Source of the DNA: Meira nashicola
Lineage: Eukaryota; Basidiomycota; Exobasidiomycetes; Exobasidiales; Brachybasidiaceae
Reading direction: 5' to 3'
Length of the DNA stretch: 64,000 nt
Assembly (NCBI GenBank): GCA_001600355.1
Contig: BCJU01000002.1
Location: 1,488,001-1,552,000, forward strand
Shown here in pieces: positions 1 to 12,200 of this stretch. Position numbers and translations under genes: made by a program. The first letter of the stretch is position 1, and each line of letters opens with the position of its first letter. Under the pieces are notes generated by a model. It was not told where the DNA came from. It saw only the letters and a list, made by a program, of their open reading frames with translations, and did not search any database.

Positions 1-3000
1 GAACATCAAACGACGGTTTAGTGGCAACTGCTTTGCGCGATTTACCAATCGCTGATCCTTTGAGTGGAGTAAGAGCGCAATCGACAAAGAAGGAAAGCAA
101 GGGCAAAGGAAAGGAAAAAGCGAATTCATCTTCAACCAAACAATCTTCAACAAGCTCAAAAGCCTCTACGAAGAAGAGGAGTGCTCTTCCCAACGAGAAT
201 TCTTCAACAGAGCTTCCACCAAGTAAGCGTGTGAAAGGCTCAGCAGAAGTTTCGTCGAGTAGCACAGATCGTCGATCGAGCTCACGTACAAAAAAGTACA
301 GTATGGCACAGAAGAAACAGCATTCCTCTTCGACCTCATCTGGTCCTTCAAAATCACGCCATTCAACGGGCAGCAATACTTCTCGTAACAAAGGTAGATC
401 TACTAGCGGTACCACTTCATCTACCCGCTTGGTTGATCTAGATCAATCCTGCGGACCTTCAACAAATCATATGGATGAAGACGACGAATTTCAAGCTGCC
501 AACAGCTTCAGTGTTCATACAGAGACAGATGAAGAAGAGGGCCTGAACGAAGGAATAGATGATGAAGGGGAAGTTGAACGTGACACTCTTATTGAGGCAG
601 ATGAGATTGACAACATAGACCATGCTGAAGAAGAGGAAGATAATGAAGATGAAGAAGGAGATGAAGCGCTACTAGACAACGAAGAGGATTATGAAGACGA
701 AGAAGATGATCCGGATCATTTTGACGAAGACGCAGATGACCCATACGGTGACGGAGATGATGGAGGCGGCTTTGGCGGTCACATTCGAGCCATGGCAGGC
801 TACATGACAGGTCTCGCCGGAAGATTCCGTGCTCTTCTCAACTCGCTCCGTGATCGAAGAGATCCTACAGCCCAGTTGGTTGCATTGCAAGAATTATCCG
901 AAGTTTTGAGTATCAGCAATGAAGACACATTGGCAGGATATTTTCCTACAGAATCATTTGTTGGCGAGTTGATCTACTTGATGGGTGGACCAAAGCCCAC
1001 TCGAACGTTGACGAGCAAGGAGAAATCAAAGGAAGATATTGAAAGGGAGGAAGAGGAAGATTCTTTGGCAGCCGCTCTCGCATTGGAAGACAATAGTGAA
1101 ACGATGTTATTGGCATGCAGATGTTTGGCTAATTTGATCGAAGCTATGCCTTATGCTGCACATAGTGTAGTCTCTCATGGTGCTGTTCCGGTGTTGAATG
1201 CAAAATTGGTTCAAATTGAGTTCATCGACTTGGCCGAGCAAGTCTTGCAAACGATGGAAAAGATTTCCAATGAATTCCCGTCTGCTATCGTTCGGGAGGG
1301 TGGTCTTTCTGCTATGCTTCAATATCTGGATTTCTTCAATATTCACGTTCAACGTACTGCTATGAATGCTGCCTCCAATTGTTGCAGACGTTTGAGTCCC
1401 GAGCAATTCGATAAAGCTAAAGATGTTATGCCAATCATTAAGAATGTATTGTCTTACAGCGATCAACGATTGGTAGAATCAGCATGCCGATGTGTTGTGC
1501 GTCTGATTGACAGCTATCGTCATCATACAGACCTACTCGAGCAATTATTGGATGATGGCGTTGTTGGTTCGATCAATGCTGTCTTACTGCCCGGCTCAAC
1601 TACCTCATCCAGCAGTACGACAATCAGTACGACGATCTATACTGATATTTTGAAAGGTCTTGGCACCGCAGCTCGCGTAAATCCATCTGTAGCTGTCACG
1701 TTGCTCGAAAACAATATCGTCGAAACACTGTATGTGCTTTTGACTGGCTCTTCCGCACCATCAGAAGAAGGAAGTGTAGGCCATGGTCCTGCTGCCAAGA
1801 TGAATGCAAAGAAAGATTCCGAGACTGTTGAAGACAATGCGGGCGCAGCTTTTGCTGTGGTTAATCCTGATGGATCGGAAAATGTAGCAATTGCAGATGT
1901 TGCAATCTTGCAAAATTTAGCACAAAGGCCTAAAGAGCAAGTACAAGAAGCACTCTCTTTAGTTGCTGAACTTTTACCGCCATTACCGCGAGATGGTGTA
2001 TTTGATTCAAGGCAATACACTGAAAAGGCTTACAACCGACGCAAAGCGAAAGCACAAAAGATTGAAAAGCGCAACAGTGATATCAGCTCAACGTCTTCTC
2101 CAGAATCACGAAGCAAGTCCCATTCTGCTAGCGCGCCAGACGAAAGCGCGGATCGTTCAAGTGCGCAAACTTCTCCATCACAATCTGTTGTCAAACCTGA
2201 GAGAGTAAAGTCTGAGCGAGAATTGAATAAAGAGAAGGCTCAATCGCGAAGAATTGCGGCATTGCGAGAGAAGCAAGCATTGGTCAAACGTTTCACCCAA
2301 CTCGTTCTACCAACATTGGTTGAGGTTTATGCTGCAAGCGTTGGATGGAGCGTTAGAAGTAAGGCATTGTATGGTATTCTGAAAATTGTAAGCTTTGTGG
2401 AAAATGAGCCTTTATTGGAAGCACTCGATAATGTGCCCCTGGCAAGCTTTGTTGCTTCTATTCTTTCCAGCAGAGATCATGCAATGCTCGTTCAGGGTGC
2501 ATTGCAACTCGTCGAGCTTCTTACATCAAAGCTTCCCAACGTTTACAATTCTTTGTTACGACGTGAAGGTGTTATGTGGGAGATTGAGGATATCGCTTCC
2601 AAAGAGCCTACTGGTAAAGGCAAAGAATCAAAGGAGAAGAATAAGGATCAAATTAGCGAGCAAAGCGCAGGAATGAGTGGTAATGCAACCGATTCAGTGC
2701 CGATTGAGATTTCCACCACGCGGGATGGAGATTCTCGTTTACCGTCCATCACTTTGCCTTCTTCCAATTTGTCACGTCTTTTAGCAATCTCAAATAGTAT
2801 GCAATCCGGTACGATTTCATCTAGAATCATTCCATCCAATCAATCGCGCTCAATTGTTTCAACTGCTCCACCAGGTATGGCTACCGTAGGTGGACAAATG
2901 ATGTCTGCAACGGATGCTGCTGATTCCAATATATGGAGAGCTCGAGTATTGTGTGATTCACTATCACCTCAAGCCTCAAAAGCTAGTGCTGGCGGTGCTG

Positions 3001-6000
3001 ATGAAGCAGGACGTGCTTTAAACGATATCACAGATCTGGTCGAAGCGTTGAAACAGGAAGAGGACGAGGACAACGCAAAGTCTACGCTGAAAAGCATCAC
3101 AGATCTCTTTTGCAAGTCTGAAAGTCCGATTTCTAGCTTTGAGTTGCTCAGATCCGGTTTGGTTGACGGCTTATGCGCTTTTGTGAATGGCGATCAAAAT
3201 GCAATGTCCAAAGATGTTCGGGAAAGATTGCTGACAGAAGCCATTATGCAAAATTCGATCGATCCGTCTAAGCCGTCTGCAGCTGCTGTTCTTGTACGAA
3301 AGTTGCAAGAAACATTGAGCAGATTAGAGGATATGGAAATCACGACAGCGATCTACAATAATGAAGAGATGAAGAGAAGTCCAACGGCAAATGTAGCAAG
3401 ACAAGTTCGATTGAAGTTGATCGCGGAAGGATCTGATGCTGTTGAAATACCACGAACGTGCACAAATATTGTCGTTTCTATTCACGCAATCACCTCTTTT
3501 CAATCCTTGCACGATCATCTTCGACCAAAAATTGCCGCTTCTCAGTCTATGTTTGGTGCATCTGGTAGTAGCTCAGCACCTGGTCCATCATCAGGTTTAT
3601 CGAGCATGCTGGAATCCTTGGCTTCGAATGCCGGTATAGAACTTACTCCAGCGTTTCGAGAAAGTTTACGAGCTGCTGCAACGGCTTCTAATGGCAAACC
3701 ATCTTCGTCTACCTCGCGTTCGCGATTGGAGATCGGGGAAGGCGAGACTTCAGGCAGCACAAGTAATTCCACTGGTAAGGAAGCAAACAAAACTTCGACA
3801 TCAACGCGACGTCGTAGCTCAAGACTCAGTGGCAAAGCGTCTGTCGATGATGAAAAGTCGAATTCCAAGGATGCAGAAAAAGAAGGAGAGACTGAAGAAT
3901 CACCTGAAGAAAATTTGACAAGGAAATTTGTCGAAGATATTCTTGGAGATATGGAAGGCTTGGAAGGCGATGAGGCATTTTCCGATGATGATTATGATGA
4001 AGAGCTTGTGGAAGAGGATAATATGTCCGGTCTTGACCCTACTTCGATCAATGCTGGAACCGGAGATGAAACAGTTCAACTTGAGGTTGCACAAGACGGT
4101 GAGACAAAAAAGTCAAGCAAAGCCGATTCGAGTGCAATTTTGTCCAAATCCGCTCCCTCTTCGGACAGTACTTCGTCACCTGCCAAAGCTGTAGCCTCTT
4201 CATCTTCCGGAAAGGTTTCCTATGCAAACGCATTGCAAAAGAAACCGGTAGATTGGCACTTGCAATTCGAAATGGACGGAGAAAAAGTTTCTTTAGCTTC
4301 AACGATCTATAGTGCAATCCATAAGCATGAAATGCGAAACAAACCAGCTACCGCAATTGCCTCTGCTGGCAGACACATTTGGGCAAACACGTACACAGTC
4401 AAGTACCGTAAAGTGTCAGGACCTTCTCCGGATGGGGAAGAGAAGCAACGTGCTACCCCAGATCCATCGAAGGATCCGTCAGAACTGACAACATTACCAG
4501 ATTCCATCTCGCCGGAAGCGACGTACGCTTCTATATTACTCTTATTGAGGGTATTGTACAACCTAAATCGTCGCTGGAAGGAAACGAGCGAATGGAGACG
4601 GTTGAACAATCATCGTGGGATAAATGCATTGAACGAAGCTGCATTTGTGAACAATAAATTGACTGCGAAATTGAACAGGCAATTGGAAGAACCAATGATC
4701 GTTGCAAGTAATTGTATGCCTCAATGGTCGTTAGATTTGCCTAGAGCGTTCCCATTCTTATTCCCATTTGAAGCTCGTTATGCATTCTTACAAAGTACCT
4801 CTTTCGGTTATCATCGTTTGATCAATCGCTGGCAAACGCAGCAATCGCGTAATCAAGATGGTGCAAATTCTTCCTCTGCTCGTCATGATGATTCTTTGGC
4901 TTTATTGGGTAGATTAACACGTCAAAAAGTTCGAATTTCACGTAGTAATATTTTAGCATCCGCTTTCAAGGTGTTTGAATTATACGGCACCAATTCATCT
5001 CTGCTTGAAGTTGAATACTTTGATGAAGTTGGAACTGGATTAGGGCCTACGTTAGAATTTTACGCTATGGTAAGCAGAGAATTTGCGAAAAAGTCAACGC
5101 ATATGTGGCGATCAGATGAAGGCAGAAGTGGCGAAAGTGAATACGTATATTCTACAAATGGCTTGTTCCCTGCACCTTGTGGCCAAGATGATGTCAACGC
5201 TGATAGTAGCGGACCGGTGGGTAAATCAAGAGCACACGCTTTCAAGATTATGGGTCAATTTGTTGCAAAAGCTCTATTTGATTCGCGTATCGTTGATTTG
5301 AATTTGTCAACAATGTTCATGAGACTTGTTTTGAACGAATGCGTACCTAATACGTTGGATATGTTAAGACAAGTTGATGCAACATTAGCTCAATCATTGG
5401 AAAAGATCAAATTGATGGAAAAGGATGAATTGGAAAGTCTATCTTTGGATTTCACTCTTCCAGGATATGTTGATTATGAATTACACAAAGACGGTAAGAA
5501 TGAGCAAGTAGATAGTACAAATGTTGCATTGTACGTTGAAGAAGTCATTACACATACGCTCAACAATGGTGTCAAGCCTTTGGTACGTGCTTTCCGTGAA
5601 GGATTCAATTTAATTTTCCCGATCAATGCCATGTCTACTTTCACGCCAGAAGAAGTTGTCATGTTATTTGGAAATCAAGAAGAAGATTGGAGCGAATCAA
5701 CATTATTGAGTAGCGTTAAACCTGATCATGGATATAATGTTGATAGTCAAACGTTCCGAGATGTGATTTCAGTCATGTCCACTTTCACTGCAGTGGAAAG
5801 ACGTGATTTCTTACAATGGTTAACAGGATCGCCAAAATTACCAATCGGTGGATTTGCTGGTCTTCATCCTCATTTAACGATCGTCAAACGTACTCCTGAC
5901 ACAAATCAAATGGCCGATCAAACTTTGCCAAGTGTGATGACTTGTGTCAACTTTTGCAAAATGCCGCCTTTCAGCACTCGATCTATTATGAAAGAACGTC

Positions 6001-6047
6001 TTTCATTAGCAATGCGAGAAGGACAAGCAAGTTTCCATTTATCATGA
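1..6047 (+). CDS. UFD4: HECT-type E3 ubiquitin ligase, Ufd4/TRIP12 family (5' partial)
   Basis: This is an E3 ligase that would transfer ubiquitin through a thioester cysteine; Ufd4/TRIP12 members act in the ubiquitin-fusion-degradation and N-degron pathways. The frame is open from the first bases, and the codon at 21 is GTG (Val), so the true start lies upstream of the window; the first in-frame ATG is at 303. Residue numbers count from 21. There is a Ser/Lys-rich start, an Asp/Glu tract at about 150-250, an armadillo-like helical region at about 255-850, a disordered middle, the family-typical VDWHLQFEMDGE segment near 1410, and a HECT domain from about 1640 to the end. The catalytic cysteine is Cys1975 in LPSVMTCVNF. 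The length (over 2000 aa) fits TRIP12 better than the shorter yeast Ufd4. The family call is firm; the exact orthologue name is an inference. Confidence 0.93.
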   Translation, partial: TSNDGLVATALRDLPIADPLSGVRAQSTKKESKGKGKEKANSSSTKQSSTSSKASTKKRSALPNENSSTELPPSKRVKGSAEVSSSSTDRRSSSRTKKYSMAQKKQHSSSTSSGPSKSRHSTGSNTSRNKGRSTSGTTSSTRLVDLDQSCGPSTNHMDEDDEFQAANSFSVHTETDEEEGLNEGIDDEGEVERDTLIEADEIDNIDHAEEEEDNEDEEGDEALLDNEEDYEDEEDDPDHFDEDADDPYGDGDDGGGFGGHIRAMAGYMTGLAGRFRALLNSLRDRRDPTAQLVALQELSEVLSISNEDTLAGYFPTESFVGELIYLMGGPKPTRTLTSKEKSKEDIEREEEEDSLAAALALEDNSETMLLACRCLANLIEAMPYAAHSVVSHGAVPVLNAKLVQIEFIDLAEQVLQTMEKISNEFPSAIVREGGLSAMLQYLDFFNIHVQRTAMNAASNCCRRLSPEQFDKAKDVMPIIKNVLSYSDQRLVESACRCVVRLIDSYRHHTDLLEQLLDDGVVGSINAVLLPGSTTSSSSTTISTTIYTDILKGLGTAARVNPSVAVTLLENNIVETLYVLLTGSSAPSEEGSVGHGPAAKMNAKKDSETVEDNAGAAFAVVNPDGSENVAIADVAILQNLAQRPKEQVQEALSLVAELLPPLPRDGVFDSRQYTEKAYNRRKAKAQKIEKRNSDISSTSSPESRSKSHSASAPDESADRSSAQTSPSQSVVKPERVKSERELNKEKAQSRRIAALREKQALVKRFTQLVLPTLVEVYAASVGWSVRSKALYGILKIVSFVENEPLLEALDNVPLASFVASILSSRDHAMLVQGALQLVELLTSKLPNVYNSLLRREGVMWEIEDIASKEPTGKGKESKEKNKDQISEQSAGMSGNATDSVPIEISTTRDGDSRLPSITLPSSNLSRLLAISNSMQSGTISSRIIPSNQSRSIVSTAPPGMATVGGQMMSATDAADSNIWRARVLCDSLSPQASKASAGGADEAGRALNDITDLVEALKQEEDEDNAKSTLKSITDLFCKSESPISSFELLRSGLVDGLCAFVNGDQNAMSKDVRERLLTEAIMQNSIDPSKPSAAAVLVRKLQETLSRLEDMEITTAIYNNEEMKRSPTANVARQVRLKLIAEGSDAVEIPRTCTNIVVSIHAITSFQSLHDHLRPKIAASQSMFGASGSSSAPGPSSGLSSMLESLASNAGIELTPAFRESLRAAATASNGKPSSSTSRSRLEIGEGETSGSTSNSTGKEANKTSTSTRRRSSRLSGKASVDDEKSNSKDAEKEGETEESPEENLTRKFVEDILGDMEGLEGDEAFSDDDYDEELVEEDNMSGLDPTSINAGTGDETVQLEVAQDGETKKSSKADSSAILSKSAPSSDSTSSPAKAVASSSSGKVSYANALQKKPVDWHLQFEMDGEKVSLASTIYSAIHKHEMRNKPATAIASAGRHIWANTYTVKYRKVSGPSPDGEEKQRATPDPSKDPSELTTLPDSISPEATYASILLLLRVLYNLNRRWKETSEWRRLNNHRGINALNEAAFVNNKLTAKLNRQLEEPMIVASNCMPQWSLDLPRAFPFLFPFEARYAFLQSTSFGYHRLINRWQTQQSRNQDGANSSSARHDDSLALLGRLTRQKVRISRSNILASAFKVFELYGTNSSLLEVEYFDEVGTGLGPTLEFYAMVSREFAKKSTHMWRSDEGRSGESEYVYSTNGLFPAPCGQDDVNADSSGPVGKSRAHAFKIMGQFVAKALFDSRIVDLNLSTMFMRLVLNECVPNTLDMLRQVDATLAQSLEKIKLMEKDELESLSLDFTLPGYVDYELHKDGKNEQVDSTNVALYVEEVITHTLNNGVKPLVRAFREGFNLIFPINAMSTFTPEEVVMLFGNQEEDWSESTLLSSVKPDHGYNVDSQTFRDVISVMSTFTAVERRDFLQWLTGSPKLPIGGFAGLHPHLTIVKRTPDTNQMADQTLPSVMTCVNFCKMPPFSTRSIMKERLSLAMREGQASFHLS

Positions 6048-6755
6048 ATGACTGAATGCACAACATACAAACGTATAATTATATTATTCTAGAATTTATC
6101 TCTCCTTTCTCTTTCCATTTTGTTCATCTAATCTCGTTTCACCTTGATTCTCATTCATGTGTAAAGCACTCAAGCAATTTTGACGAGATGAAAAATAAAA
6201 ACTCCATTTCATGTACACCTCATTTTATGTATACACATTGATAAATCAATTCATTCTCATGATCATTATTTAATTGTCATCAAAAACCCGCTCTTCAAGC
6301 CAAGAGGTAGAAGCACGTTTGCTACTTGAAGACACGTGCGGAAAAGTGTGTTTCTTTAGGACTCCACTTTAACCCGTCAATTGGTGTGTAAAGCAGCAAG
6401 TAGTCTACAATCGCGTGAGGCGGTGTTGGGCAACTCCAAAAATCGAAATAAATTAAAAAGGGTAGAAGAAGCTAAAAACATTGCTAAACGAGCAGTGTGT
6501 GGTGTATTGGTTGTGCTCCGTGCATTTAACGAATCAGGAGACTTGCTTTGTGCCCCCATAGTTTTCAGGATCAACTTTTGCCAAAACAGCGTTTTTCATG
6601 CGTGGATGAGAAATCTTCTTTTTGTTGTTCGTGCTGTAAGTATCGTTTGAGCTTCGTGACCATCACACATTAAGTTTTTGATCGATGATACATTAATCAA
6701 ATTGACGTAATTTAATTATACGATAAAATATTGAACAGAAGTTGTTCAATATAGT
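6048..6755. other. Intergenic, promoter side of phosphatidylserine synthase gene
   Basis: No gene is supported here. The stretch holds the 3' end of the HECT ligase transcript and the upstream region of the PSS gene. The short open frames (for example 6381-6650) have no recognisable protein features. A CACGTG E-box lies at 6334-6339. Confidence 0.6.
6334..6339. promoter_or_regulatory. E-box CACGTG upstream of PSS gene
   Basis: A perfect CACGTG palindrome lies about 420 bp before the PSS start. Yeast CHO1 is controlled by bHLH factors through E-box-like UASINO sites (established knowledge). That this single site plays the same role here is only an inference. Confidence 0.2.
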
Positions 6756-7985
6756 ATGCCAGGAACCGTACCAAAAGCAACAGATCCTATTCTTGTTTCT
6801 TCAACTGCAAGCGCACCTGCTCAATCAATCGCTTCTTCTGCTTCACAACAAAATATACAACAAGAATCAAAAAGTAAAGCAGCTTTAAGCTCTGATCTTT
6901 CAACACATTCATTACTAGTCACTTCTGTTCCTGCTGGTCATCCTACGGCCGGCGTCGCATCTTCTGGAGCAGCTCAATTAACCGCATCAGGAGCTCAAAC
7001 TTCAAGTTTAGCACCAAGTAATAGTCCGGCAAAAGCAATGGCTCAACCAAAAACGAATCCTGCTAATGTTAGTGGTGGAAGTGCATCATCAAAGAAATCC
7101 AAAAGTAAATCATCTACCACCAAAAATTCAAACGGAGAAGGAAATAATGCAGAATTGATCAAATTCATCGAAACGAATGGTCATTTTAGCTTAGTGAGAA
7201 ATTTTCATTTGGCTGATGCTTTCACTTTGATGAACGGTTTTTGCGGAGCTCAATCTTTATTTGCTTCCGGTCGTTATTTGACCTCTTCAGATCCTCGTCA
7301 CGCTTGGACAGCTTTATGGTTCCCCTTGTTTGGAGCTATTTTCGATCTATTAGACGGAAAAGTGGCGAGATGGCGCAACAGTAGTAGCATGTTAGGTCAA
7401 GAATTGGACAGTTTAGCTGATTCGTTATCTTTTGGTGCTGCTCCCGCATTTGCTGCTTTCACTCTTGGATTACGATTGCCGCTCGATACCTTATTATTAA
7501 CTTTATTTGTTTGTGCCGGTATCGCAAGATTAGCTAGATTTAATGTAACAACTGCTTCCGTTCCACATGATGCAAAAGGAAAGGCACAATACTTTGAAGG
7601 ATTACCGATTCCTTCTTCTTTGGTATTGGTTGGTGGAATGGCAATTTGCTTACTTGCTGGTCGTGTTGAGCCAGGTGGTTTACCAATCGTTTTGGCAAAA
7701 GAACGCGGTGCATTAGCAGGTAAAGGTTTAACGTTTACCGCCAGTTTAAGAGAAGTGATTCCCGGTGCAAATTTAGGAAAAGGCATTCCATTCGGAACAT
7801 TGGGAGTTGATGGCACTCAATACGTGACAAAATACTTGAATAATTTCAGCTTTTTACGACAACACAAAGATGTTGTTGATACGATTGCTTCTTTTGCAAA
7901 TTTGGAAGTTCATACATTAAGTCTCTTATTTGGTATTTGGGCAATTTTGATGGTCAGTAAAACGCTACGTGTTCCTAAGCCATAA
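6756..7985 (+). CDS. CHO1: CDP-diacylglycerol-serine O-phosphatidyltransferase (phosphatidylserine synthase)
   Basis: The enzyme makes phosphatidylserine from CDP-diacylglycerol and serine in the ER membrane, the first step of the PE/PC branch in fungi. The 409-aa protein has a Ser/Ala-rich low-complexity N-terminus to about residue 125, then a CDP-alcohol phosphotransferase domain. The full signature is visible: D200-G201, A204-R205, G214, D218 and D222, matching DG(x2)AR(x8)G(x3)D(x3)D. Several hydrophobic segments follow, ending in a final helix before the C-terminal KTLRVPKP. The second half carries an extra loop (about residues 305-360) between membrane segments. The ATG at 6756 is the first in frame. 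The long disordered N-terminus is probably lineage-specific. The gene appears to be intronless. Confidence 0.93.
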   Translation: MPGTVPKATDPILVSSTASAPAQSIASSASQQNIQQESKSKAALSSDLSTHSLLVTSVPAGHPTAGVASSGAAQLTASGAQTSSLAPSNSPAKAMAQPKTNPANVSGGSASSKKSKSKSSTTKNSNGEGNNAELIKFIETNGHFSLVRNFHLADAFTLMNGFCGAQSLFASGRYLTSSDPRHAWTALWFPLFGAIFDLLDGKVARWRNSSSMLGQELDSLADSLSFGAAPAFAAFTLGLRLPLDTLLLTLFVCAGIARLARFNVTTASVPHDAKGKAQYFEGLPIPSSLVLVGGMAICLLAGRVEPGGLPIVLAKERGALAGKGLTFTASLREVIPGANLGKGIPFGTLGVDGTQYVTKYLNNFSFLRQHKDVVDTIASFANLEVHTLSLLFGIWAILMVSKTLRVPKP

Positions 7986-9256
7986 TAATTCGGCAAGACC
8001 TGTCAAAACTTATTCCAATCTAGTATTGATTATTTTTTGAAAGCAAAAACCAATAGTGGAAGTGCTTTATATTCCAATGTAGAAATGAATGTACCTCTCT
8101 GATATCCAAACCATTTTGAGCAAATTGATGACTTTTTTTCTACTTTTGCAACGCTTTGCGCTGTGGCTTTCAACCTTTTTTAACTGCATACTTTTAGAGC
8201 CCGTCTCTTTTTCGCGGCTTCAACGGTACAGACGCGTCGTCGTCGTCTTTAAGGGGTAATCTGTGTCCAATAGCTTGCAGCTAATAACTTGAATAATCTC
8301 GGATCCCTTGAATTGATTGCAGATCCATCTTTGGGAAAAACAATCTTACAACGATGGAAAGTAGGCAACACCTGAGAAAGTTTCTTCTGATGAACAAAAT
8401 GTTACTGATATGTAGTATGCTTCTATAAAATGCACCTGTTTCATTATGCAATAACAGTATTCTAGCTCCCAATTATTATTGCGCGGAGCGAATATTTTCT
8501 TTATTTTTCCCCGCTTAGACTTAATGAGCAACAGCCGCGCTTTGGCTTGAAAGTGTGACTTTTTTAGTATGATCACAATTTTAGTGTTTATTTGTATCAC
8601 ACAACAAATACACGCGCTTTTTAATGCAACAAATTCATAAACGTGGCTAGAGAGAATATTCGTAGTACTAGACTTTTTTGTGTAAATCGGCACTAAGAGA
8701 AAGAAAAAGGGAAACAGTGTTAAAATGCCCTTTTGGAAAGGAATTACATTCAAGAAATACACAAACACAATGCACACGAACACGCACACGCACAGGGACA
8801 TTTGACTTTCTTTTCAGCCATTTTGAACATTCCTATCTCGGTCTTCATCATCATCTTCCATTTTTCTATCATTCCGGCGGGAAGTTGGAGGTGGAAGGTA
8901 TACAAGGCGACATAAGTATCTTTTTTCCAATCATCGCTTCAAACAAAAGAACGATTTACGTGACAAATAAGGAAGAAAGGAACACCCTTATAACACATCA
9001 ATCGGATCACGCGATCAATCGCGACAAGACAGGAGAAGTATAACCAAAAAGGACGTATACAAATTACAACTCAGCACAATCCAATCATCAATTCGATCAA
9101 TTAGAAGTCTGAGCATTCGATTTGATTACAAACGAACAATACGTATGTCACCACGTTCTGATTTAAACAAGTCGTAAAGCTCGACGATATCGGGTCAATT
9201 GAACCGTTTGGAAGGTTATTGGGGTTTGAAGAACGACGATTGACAATTCTACAAAG
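7986..9256. other. Intergenic, 1.27 kb before the DYRK-type kinase
   Basis: No gene is supported. It contains the PSS 3' end, one ACGCGT at 8232-8237 followed by GTC repeats, and a CA-rich run near 8757-8800. The longest open frames (8346-8801 on the minus strand and 8678-9043 on the plus strand) are low-complexity and look accidental. It is probably the promoter and a long 5' leader of the kinase gene. Confidence 0.55.
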
Positions 9257-12200
9257 ATGGCACCATCTTCAAGACCATCTTTGGGTGGTAATTCGTCGTT
9301 AGCGACTTTGCAACGCGCATATGGAGAAATGCAAGAATTAGAAGCATCAACGCAAGATTCTTCTATTTCGTACGCATCATCTTCCAATCCTTCACGACAA
9401 GCGCATGATGTTCAAAACAGGTCAGCTAATACAAACAAACCTTCACAATCTCAATCGATCTATCAACAACAATTTCAGCAATTTCGAGATACAGCTTCAA
9501 GTCCGGCTTTCTCAATTGATGCAGTGAGCGAAAACGAAGATGATGTGATTAGTTCGATGATGAGAGCTAGCAACAGCAGAGCTCCAAATCGTTCGCCGCG
9601 GATAGGAGATCTGACCTGGTCACATGAAGAAACTGGACCTTTTGATATGTCAGCTACTGCAATGGAACAAGCAGCATCACAAAGTTCTAATCGACTTCAA
9701 GTATCAGGAAGGGATGCAACCGATTCATCAAACAGGCAATCTGCCATGAGAGCGGGGAGCTTTGACTTGAATGCTGCAATAGCTGATTTACTTCAAGAAG
9801 ATGAGCACAGAAGACAGACTAGACGAGATGCAGGTATCGAATCTGCTACGCCAGAAACTTTGTCAAGGTTAAGCAGTCCAGAAGATCCAGATCCCATCGT
9901 TCGTGGAAAGAATTCAACTCAAACAGCATTTTCTTTGTCTCAGCAACCCTCAACTCCTATCGCTTCAGGCTCACGTACAAAACGAAGTGCCAGCGGAGCT
10001 ACAACAAATGATGAAATTAATGAACAAAACATGGCAACACCACGACGTGCTCGGAACGGTAGCGCTTCTGGCGCAAAGCTGACAGGCAACACCCCGCGCA
10101 TGTCTTCTTCTACTTCTACTCAAAGTGTTCGTCATGTCAAGCGAGGCTCGACGGCCAGTATTGGTCAAACTCTCTTGCGTGGATCTTTACCCCTAGGGGC
10201 AGCAGAAGATTACGAAGGTCGCTTATCTGGTATAGACGATGCAGCAGCAGAAGCGCTGAGGAAATTAGACGGTATCAGCACGCCAAGAAGTAATACGAAC
10301 AGCATCGGAAGCAATAAAACCGCTCGTGATCCATCTCGCAGTCCTCGCTCGAGCCGACAAATTTCTAGACCAGGAAGTGCGAGTCATCGTACTTCTGGCA
10401 ACATGAGTCGCGGATCATCACCATCTGCTCGAAGTGTGGCTACAAATATCACAACATCCTCTGCCCTTCCATCGGGAACATCTCGTACTGCACCAGATGA
10501 TTCAAGTTCTCGCACAAGTGCTTCACGTAGAGCAAGCCGTACAATCGCATCGCCTTCTTTGCATGGTATAGAAAGTCCAAGGCGAACATCTTTATCCAGC
10601 CCTCGTGCCAGGAGAAGTCAATTGCCACCTCTTCCAACCACATCTGCTGCTTTACCGCTAGGTCTTTCCACCCCTCCTGCCCCTTCTGCCCCTTTGCCGA
10701 TCCAAAGTGTCTCGTATACAACAGCTGTGAACAATCCACCACTACCCAACAACAAGCGTGCATCAGGCACATCGGTCGCATCTATCACTTCGACTGCAGC
10801 ACCTCGAACTTCAACTTCTACAAAAAGCAAACGTGGTAGCGACATTTCTTTACCTGCCGAGTTAGTGCAATCGGGTACTAATAATGCTGGTTTGGGACTC
10901 GCGACGGCAATGTTAGAAGATGGAGGTGTGGGTGGACAGAGTACATTGGATGTTCCACCTGTGCCGCCATTGCCTAAAGCTTGGGAATCATCTCGTTCTA
11001 TCAACAACATCGCTGCAGAATTGTCGACAACCGACCAATCGCCCAGTATGTTGAGCCAGTCAGTCGTATCACAAAATTCAGTGGACAGCGCTGTAGGGTC
11101 AGAATCGGCCATGTCACCTTACATGAGCGGTCAAGTGAAGAATAGTTCACAATCAACCAAGAGTCCTTCGCTGAAGTGGAGTTTAGCAAATTTTGGTCAA
11201 TCATTAACGTCAAAGAAAAGCGAAGAAAGGCTGGCTGCTCGATCCAATGCTGGTGATTCTTCTAACCGACGCACAAGCTTGGGGTCTGGTAGATCATCTT
11301 TACGACCTGAACGTCGGGTTTCACAGCCTGTTTCGGATGATAAAACGATCAAGACTGATACAAGTGCATCAATGACAGCAAATAGCTCCTCGTCCTCTTT
11401 GCTTGCATCTACGCCTGCCAGTATTTCTGCCCCACGTATGAGCACGGAAAATTCTATCCGTTCACCTTCGAGTACTGCAAGTCCAAAAACTCGCAGAACA
11501 CCATCATTCTTTCGAAAAAGGTCAAGTGAGATACCCTCTGATGACGCAAAGCGTGGAAAGAAAAGTCCATCTCTGCGTAATCAGGAACGACCTTCAAGTC
11601 AAAGTGCTCATAGTGTTACAGGTGATGGATCTGGCGATGCACCTTATACGAATGGTGCTATCAGATCTGAAGCGACAACTCCTTCAGGAAGGTCTTCGCG
11701 TAAATCTATTTTAGGATTAGGAAGCCTTTTGCGCAGCGCTTCGAAGAAAAACCTTGATTCGATGCCAACATCAGCACCAGCTCATTTGATCGCCAAAGGT
11801 CAGCAAAAGCAAGAACAGGAAACACATCGAACTGGCAATGGTGTACAAGTGATTGCTGATGATTCATTATCTTCTATTGAACAACCAAAAACAACCAAGA
11901 CGCCATCAAAGTCCGGCCCATTGAATACAATGCGGCGTGCGAGCTTGATCGGCAGGAAGCGCGGCAAAACACTTTCATCTGCAAATGAGAATGAGCAACC
12001 TACACCCGCTCAAACTTTACCTCCGATGCAAATGCCGCCTTTGAATGATATGCAATTATCGCCACCTCGAAGAAAGGATGCTCAAAGTGCAATGAGGGAT
12101 GGCTCCTCCAATGATTCAATCACTACTAGACGTAGACTTGCAAATTCTAGCTCTACTGGAGACCTTGTCTCTGCACGTGAAAAGAGTAATGCTCCTTCTT

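Noticed and set aside
8346..8801. 151-aa open frame on the minus strand between PSS and the DYRK kinase gene
   Set aside because: Composition is erratic (Cys/Val/Phe-rich then Lys/Ile-rich), with no domain and no splice context, and it lies in likely promoter DNA.
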